Shown here: one piece after another, positions 19,320 through 23,319 of the stretch
Numbering within the stretch: position 1 is the stretch's first letter
Layout of the letters: the number at the start of each line of letters is the position of its first letter
Source of the DNA: Terramyces sp. JEL0728
Taxonomy: Eukaryota > Chytridiomycota > Chytridiomycetes > Rhizophydiales > Terramycetaceae
DNA length: 23,319 nucleotides
Reading direction: 5' to 3'
NCBI GenBank assembly: GCA_027603945.1
Contig: JADIIU010000173.1
Coordinates: 1 to 23,319 of the forward strand
The notes under the pieces: generated by a model
Databases searched by the model: none
The model's input: the letters and a program-made list of their open reading frames with translations, nothing else
What the model was told of the DNA's origin: nothing
Program-made: the position numbers and the translations under genes

Positions 19320-19409
19320 ATTTATAATAAATCATATATATTACTAATATTGGCTCTAGAGCTCCATTTTTGGACATGTGCTTAAAGTACTGGTATCTAA
19401 GTAATATTA

Positions 19410-20102
19410 CTATTGCCGAGAAGTCGGGATGAATTGATTCGGCGGACTGGATTGCATTTGAAACGCCTGGTTTGTCTGAGGATATCCTTGATAAGGAGGT
19501 GGTATGGCATAATTGGTAACAGATCCGATTGGGTAGGCTGTGTTGACACCATTCCACTGTGCATACGCTTGAGGAACATTCATAACACTAGGTGGGGACA
19601 CGCCATAAATGTAAATATTATAGTCATAGTATTGTCGAACAGAAGTACTAGCTCCTCCATTCGAGTAAGTAGTAGTAGTAATGGTAGTCCCAGTATGAAC
19701 CTGTTCCAATTTGACTCTGGCTCTACCTTCATACTTGAAATTGACATCGTTAATATGGTTGACAAAGGATAAATAGACACCAGAATTGATTATGTATGAC
19801 GTCGTTGCTATTGCAAATACAGTTGCAAATGTGCATCCAAGAGTAATGTACAGTGTTGTGAATCCGGTTTCGGTTATTTCGTGTCCGCTAAAGCCAGAGC
19901 ATACTATACATGGTAGGAAAGCGCTTATCAGTACCCACCGTGCAGTAGCTATTCCCAGCCTCGTATGCTCATTCAAATAGCGAATAATGTCGTCGTATTC
20001 TGATTGGGTTATGTATTTGGAGAATTCCGCTTCGTAAGGGTGAATGTAGTTCTGCCAAAGGCTTTTTGTGGTTAATTTGATTAGCAGATGATCGGTATCC
20101 AT
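19410..20102 (-). CDS. Two-helix membrane protein with a PPPY-containing tail (family copy 4)
   Basis: This encodes 230 residues with no intron. It is closely related to the gene at 17537-18406. Shared parts are YIHPYEAEFSKYITQSEYDD, RYLNEHTRLG, two helices, HINDVNFKYEGRARVKLEQ, VHTGTTITTTTYSNGG and YDYNIYIYG. The tail is shorter and rich in Pro, Gln and Tyr. It contains PPPY (about 201-204), a match to the PPxY motif bound by WW domains of Nedd4/Rsp5 ubiquitin ligases; that role is inference. The linker between the helices is the most divergent region. No AATAAA follows its stop within the 90-base convergent gap. The gene is divergent from the Cys-rich gene at 20359. Confidence 0.82.
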   Translation of the reverse strand: MDTDHLLIKLTTKSLWQNYIHPYEAEFSKYITQSEYDDIIRYLNEHTRLGIATARWVLISAFLPCIVCSGFSGHEITETGFTTLYITLGCTFATVFAIATTSYIINSGVYLSFVNHINDVNFKYEGRARVKLEQVHTGTTITTTTYSNGGASTSVRQYYDYNIYIYGVSPPSVMNVPQAYAQWNGVNTAYPIGSVTNYAIPPPYQGYPQTNQAFQMQSSPPNQFIPTSRQ

Positions 20103-20125
20103 TGGTTATCGATCACTCGTTTAGG

Positions 20126-20133
20126 TATTTAAA
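20126..20133 (-). promoter_or_regulatory. TATA-like box of family copy 4
   Basis: On the minus strand TTTAAATA begins 31 nt before the ATG at 20102. Confidence 0.4.
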
Positions 20134-20199
20134 GGAATTCGCAAGCGTGCTTGGTTTTCCGGATTTGGAATGGTTGTTGCAATATTTCTTGTATCCTAC

Positions 20200-20215
20200 C
20201 GGCTCAAACCAGCCG
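20200..20215. promoter_or_regulatory. Dyad CGGCT-N6-AGCCG (CGG-N10-CCG)
   Basis: This is a perfect 5-bp inverted repeat with CGG/CCG ends, in the 256-base divergent promoter between family copy 4 and Cys-rich gene 2. Confidence 0.4.
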
Positions 20216-20255
20216 CTATGACTAATAGTTGTTGATAATGATCCAATGGTGTAAT

Positions 20256-20270
20256 CGGTATACCTTACCG
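20256..20270. promoter_or_regulatory. Dyad CGGTA-N5-TACCG (CGG-N9-CCG)
   Basis: CGGTATACCTTACCG has the same arm sequence as the dyad at 18484-18500, in the equivalent divergent promoter. It is a candidate site for a Zn2Cys6 regulator shared by both cassettes. Confidence 0.45.
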
Positions 20271-20305
20271 GTGTTATATTAGTCCAAAAACCGCTATTGC
20301 ACTTT

Positions 20306-20324
20306 GCACCTTATTTCAAGGTGC
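20306..20324. promoter_or_regulatory. Inverted repeat GCACCTT-N5-AAGGTGC
   Basis: This perfect 7-bp inverted repeat with an ATTTC loop ends just upstream of the TATA-like box of Cys-rich gene 2. It is probably upstream of transcription, so an operator-type site is more likely than an RNA hairpin. Confidence 0.4.
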
Positions 20325-20329
20325 CAGAC

Positions 20330-20337
20330 ATAAAATA
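20330..20337 (+). promoter_or_regulatory. TATA-like box of Cys-rich gene 2
   Basis: ATAAAATA begins 29 nt before the ATG at 20359. Confidence 0.4.
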
Positions 20338-20358
20338 CACAAATGAATCAGTTCTCCA

Positions 20359-20802
20359 ATGATCCGCCAGCTATTCCCACTAATTTCAACAGTGCTTGCA
20401 GATACACCATGCACCTCAGATTCAAATTGTACCAGCACACAATACTGCTCCTTTGGAGGTTGTTCACCATTCGATTCCACACACTGCCAACTAGACACTG
20501 ACTGTGGATTTAGCATGTACTACTGCTTATCAAGTAAACATTCATGCGAACTAAAATCACAAAACTGCACACTGTTTCCAGATGATCCAGATGTCTGTGC
20601 CTCTGGATTTTCATGTAATACCAAAACTAATCGCTGTGAGTATGGCACTGCGTTTAAACTGACATTTTATAATTGCTATTTGCCGATAGCTTTGACTTTG
20701 ATTTCGTGGGCTAGTGTTGTTCAAAAAGCTCTCGAAAATGCAAAGATACAGAAACAGTGGACGGAAGAACGGGCTGCGCTAACAGCAAGCAAACAACGAT
20801 AA
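20359..20802 (+). CDS. Twelve-cysteine secreted or type I membrane protein, copy 2
   Basis: This encodes 147 residues with no intron. It is a paralogue of the gene at 18873. The short signal peptide is MIRQLFPLISTVLA. The ectodomain keeps all 12 cysteines (CTSDSNCTSTQYC, CQLDTDCGFSMYYC, CTLFPDDPDVCASGFSC), then FYNCYLPIALTLISWASVV as the single helix, and the tail ends with IQKQWTEERAALTASKQR. Charged residues and the helix-tail junction are better conserved than the loops, which suggests that the membrane and cytosolic parts have a partner. An out-of-frame ATG at 20343 precedes the start used. The gene converges on family copy 5 with a 31-base gap. AATAAA (20801-20806) overlaps the stop. Confidence 0.82.
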   Translation: MIRQLFPLISTVLADTPCTSDSNCTSTQYCSFGGCSPFDSTHCQLDTDCGFSMYYCLSSKHSCELKSQNCTLFPDDPDVCASGFSCNTKTNRCEYGTAFKLTFYNCYLPIALTLISWASVVQKALENAKIQKQWTEERAALTASKQR

Positions 20803-20833
20803 TAAAGATTCACTGACAATTATTATTTTTATT

Positions 20834-21733
20834 CTAGTCTAATAGATGTCCAGTTACAAACGGATTGGTCTGTGCATATGCTGGAGGAGGAGAATTTGGT
20901 ACCGATTCAACAAATACCGGATTTATTGCTGGTTGGACTGGTTGTACGAGACTTTGAGCACGGCTTGGATGCAGGTAAGTTTGAACTGGGGGATTAACTG
21001 GTTGAACGTATGTAGCTGGTTGGCCAAATACAGGCGATGGTTGCCGAGCTGGTTGTGCAAACATGTTTGCGTATGAATTTACTGTAGAGCTTTGTAGCGC
21101 TGGTTGGTAATCACTGCTCATACCTGAAATAACAGTTGGCGCTTGCTGTGGTGCTGCATAGTCACTACCGGCAGTTGATGGAACTCTGCTATAAACAGGA
21201 TCTGGAGAAGAAGTGACACTGGGAGAAGCACTAGAACTGCCAGAAGGATTTCCAAGGCCATACATGTATACATTGTAGTCGAACCTATTCTTTGTGTTTG
21301 ATTGACCAGCAGTAAACCCAGCAAACGCTTTTTCAAGCCTAACACTGACTTTCCCACTATATTTCAAGTTAACATCGTTAATATGCGCAACAAATTCCGG
21401 ATATATGCCTTTGTTTGAAATGAACGTGAGGCCGAATATTGAAACGAATGCTATTATAGTGCACGCTAACGCAATGTAAATTGTATTGAATCCATTATCG
21501 GATGCAGTTACTGCCGAATACACTGTGAATGCGATACAGACTGGGAATAGGATTGTTGACACTCTCCATCTTGGACTTGCGATTCCTAATTTTGTGTGTT
21601 CGTTGATATATTCGAGAATATCTTCCAATTCATCAGCAGTGATGTATCTTCCTATATCGACATCGTGTGCTTGATGGTATTGCTGTACTAGACTGTTTCT
21701 AGTTAGTTTGAAGAGGAGTTTTGATGCAGACAT
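20834..21733 (-). CDS. Two-helix membrane protein with a long Pro/Gln/Ser tail (family copy 5)
   Basis: This encodes 299 residues with no intron. The core matches copies 3 and 4: YITADELEDILEYINEHTKLG, a helix at about 57-76, GFNTIYIALA leading into a second helix at about 84-106, then KGIYPEFVAHINDVNLKYSG and FDYNVYMYG. The Thr-rich loop of the other copies is replaced by a shorter FAGFTAGQSNTKNR. The tail (about 162-299) is low complexity. It contains PPPAY (about 282-286), a PPxY motif, close to the C-terminus. AATAAA (20828-20833) directly follows the stop. CAACCGCA lies 15 nt before the ATG, as in copy 3, but there is no TATA-like box at the usual place. The membrane topology and the Erf4-like assignment are inferred. 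Confidence 0.82.
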   Translation of the reverse strand: MSASKLLFKLTRNSLVQQYHQAHDVDIGRYITADELEDILEYINEHTKLGIASPRWRVSTILFPVCIAFTVYSAVTASDNGFNTIYIALACTIIAFVSIFGLTFISNKGIYPEFVAHINDVNLKYSGKVSVRLEKAFAGFTAGQSNTKNRFDYNVYMYGLGNPSGSSSASPSVTSSPDPVYSRVPSTAGSDYAAPQQAPTVISGMSSDYQPALQSSTVNSYANMFAQPARQPSPVFGQPATYVQPVNPPVQTYLHPSRAQSLVQPVQPAINPVFVESVPNSPPPAYAQTNPFVTGHLLD

Positions 21734-21964
21734 TTTTTTCTAACCTTTGCGGTTGTTGAAAAGCATTCCTTTTCGGGTTGTTTCAAGATTGACACAAAAA
21801 TTTCCCGAATTTGAGATATCAGCGATTGTTTTGTTTGTGGGAATGGCAGCAAGAAGATTAAAATAAAGATTACAAGTACTAATTCTATTCTACATGAATA
21901 CCCATATAAATCCTTGGATGCTAGAATTAAACATTCCCTGGATTAGTTGGATCTAAATAAGCCA

Positions 21965-23319
21965 TTAAAAATCAAGGTTCTTTATTCGTGTGATGCTAAA
22001 TTCTTGCCCTTTGGTAACAATCAACCCATCGCTATAAATTTCCTTCACATCAACCAAATCCTTCTCCTCAAATCCTTCAAACTCTTTCTTCCACCCATCA
22101 ATAACGATATTCTCCACGACTTTAATATTATCTAGGGGTATGTTGAACGCATCTGCGAGTACAAGCTCATAAATAGGCTCAAGTTCAGTGATAATATCGC
22201 ATTGTTCCAGGTACTCTTCAACTATGCTCATTTGCTTGTCAATATCAAAAATAGGCTTTTGGTACTTGCATGGTACAGGCGGGTTTGAATCAAATAACCG
22301 TTTCCATAGACAATTCCCTTGCATTCGCTGTGAAAGCTGATTGTTTTTAATATCATTCGGCGAGTACCATCTATATTAACTAGACTCACTTTACAAAATC
22401 AATAAATTTGCAGTTTGGATTGGCGGCTTTGAACGATTGTATATCAGATTCCAAGTGTTGCGTTTGTAGCATTGTCGGATTATCAGCGTAGAGCAATTCT
22501 TGTTGGAAACTATCAATCATATCGCTGAATTAATAAAAGAAACCTTGTTTGTACTGTTGGAGACTGTGTTTCTGGGATATACAGCTCATCATCGAGTTTC
22601 ATCTTTCTTCCATCAAATTTGAGCTCAAGTAATTCAAAACTAGCATCAGACTTCCAGCTATTGATTTCAATCTTTTCATAATTTTCAATCAAGTTAGATT
22701 CTCGGTCTTTTCGTCTTTTTAAACAAGCGTTAATCATGCTGATTTTCTGGTGTAGCAGGATATGCTGTAATCCGATGCATTCACATGGCTGTATGCACTC
22801 ACAATTTAGTAAATTTGGTATTGGTTTGTTTGAGAATAGTCGTACTAGTAACTGATTGTAAATTGACTGAATAACAGAAGTTGGATCGATTTCAGTCTTT
22901 TTGATTTTTATAATTAACTTTGCAAAGTTCCACAATAAAGATCCTTTTGGCACCGTTTTATTCAGGAACCGTAGCTTCTTGATTGTTTCTTTTGTTATAT
23001 TGTCTGAATTTGAGTTTATAAACAAGTTGGAAATATCGTAATCGTAGAAATCATAGTGTCCTGGTATGCGTGTTTGCTTGTTGTGTTTGAATATTTGCGT
23101 GATTCCGTTTTCAATGATCTTAATATCCAAATTTCCTTTGGCTGGTTTAACTTGTGAGTTTGTTTCTGCAAGATCCTTCCTGGTTGGTGATTGGAGGTTG
23201 GTATTCTGTAATTCACTCTTGTTGTCATTCAAATTCGACTTGCTATCTCCGGGTTGCAGATTTGGCTTGATTTCATCCAGGTTAGACTTGCTATCTCCAG
23301 TTTCCAGATTTGTCTTGCT
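21965..23319 (-). CDS. RAB3GAP1: Rab3 GTPase-activating protein catalytic subunit, C-terminal part (5' end outside window)
   Basis: This is the last three exons of a minus-strand gene: beyond 23319 to 22544, 22524-22390 and 22370-21965. The introns are both 19 nt: GTTTCTTTTATTAATTCAG (22525-22543) and GTGAGTCTAGTTAATATAG (22371-22389). Splicing makes SDIQSFKAANPNCKFIDFVK followed by WYSPNDI, then LSQRMQGNCLWKRLF and PIFDIDKQMSIVEEYL. This is the hallmark block of Rab3GAP1 (FKAANP, FVRWYSP, LSxRM, W, RRLFD). Rab3GAP1 with its non-catalytic partner inactivates Rab3 and activates Rab18, and it supports autophagy and ER-lipid droplet traffic. The catalytic Arg region is not identifiable in the part seen. 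A Ser/Lys/Asn-rich repeat lies at the upstream edge. The gene is absent from S. cerevisiae and S. pombe as far as I know. Confidence 0.85.
23237..23319. repeat. 48-bp tandem repeat inside the Rab3GAP-like gene
   Basis: GACTTGCTATCTCC recurs at 23237 and 23285 with a period of 48 bp, and the second copy runs off the window. On the coding strand it gives units with GDSKSNL followed by Asp/Lys/Asn-rich spacers. The copy number cannot be seen from here. Confidence 0.65.

Noticed and set aside
1..23319. tRNA, rRNA, CRISPR array or transposable element
   Set aside because: I saw no tRNA B-box in a plausible context, no regularly spaced repeats and no transposase or terminal repeats. The tandem repeats are inside coding tails.

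Overview
The window is eukaryotic and most likely comes from a compact fungal or fungal-related genome. The evidence is a Bem1/Scd2-type polarity scaffold (SH3-PX-PB1 order), a YOL098C/SDD3-type M16 metallopeptidase, an ALE1-type MBOAT acyltransferase, a CAND1, a pepsin-like protease and a membrane GT2 glycosyltransferase, all packed with short gaps. The conserved genes become continuous only when 19-23 nt introns are removed. I could place 21 of them by reading-frame continuity and family alignment. With these removed, every complete spliced gene comes out as an exact multiple of three. For example, CAND1 is 1231 residues, close to the usual length of about 1230. A reduced early-diverging fungal lineage is a guess; nothing here fixes the species.

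Layout, left to right. Positions 1-1368 hold two plus-strand paralogues of a small two-helix membrane protein whose pattern resembles the GOLGA7/Erf4 family. Positions 1504-3064 hold two unrecognised plus-strand genes. Positions 3073-8331 hold three plus-strand genes: a GT2 glycosyltransferase, a Bem1-like scaffold and a secreted aspartic protease. Positions 8357-17323 hold a minus-strand block of three housekeeping genes: MBOAT acyltransferase, M16 metalloprotease and CAND1. Positions 17537-21733 hold a lineage-specific cluster in which three minus-strand members of the same two-helix family alternate with two plus-strand paralogues of a 12-cysteine secreted or type I membrane protein. Positions 21965-23319 hold the 3' part of a Rab3GAP catalytic subunit on the minus strand.

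The most unusual points are these. (i) The introns are near the lower size limit known for spliceosomal introns, and one 40-nt intron parses as two minimal introns back to back with an AG|GT junction. (ii) The two-helix family has five copies at the two ends of the window, and part of it is duplicated as a convergent cassette with the Cys-rich gene. (iii) Transcription units look extremely tight: TATA-like boxes lie about 29-36 nt before the ATG, and AATAAA often overlaps the stop codon. (iv) Perfect CGG-N9-11-CCG dyads sit in the divergent promoters of the accessory cluster.

Functionally, the genes touch polarity and cell surface (Bem1-like, GT2, protease), membrane lipid and trafficking (MBOAT, Rab3GAP, possibly Erf4-like proteins) and protein turnover (CAND1, M16 protease). 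They do not form one pathway, and the cluster at 17537-21733 is the part that looks like an undescribed system.
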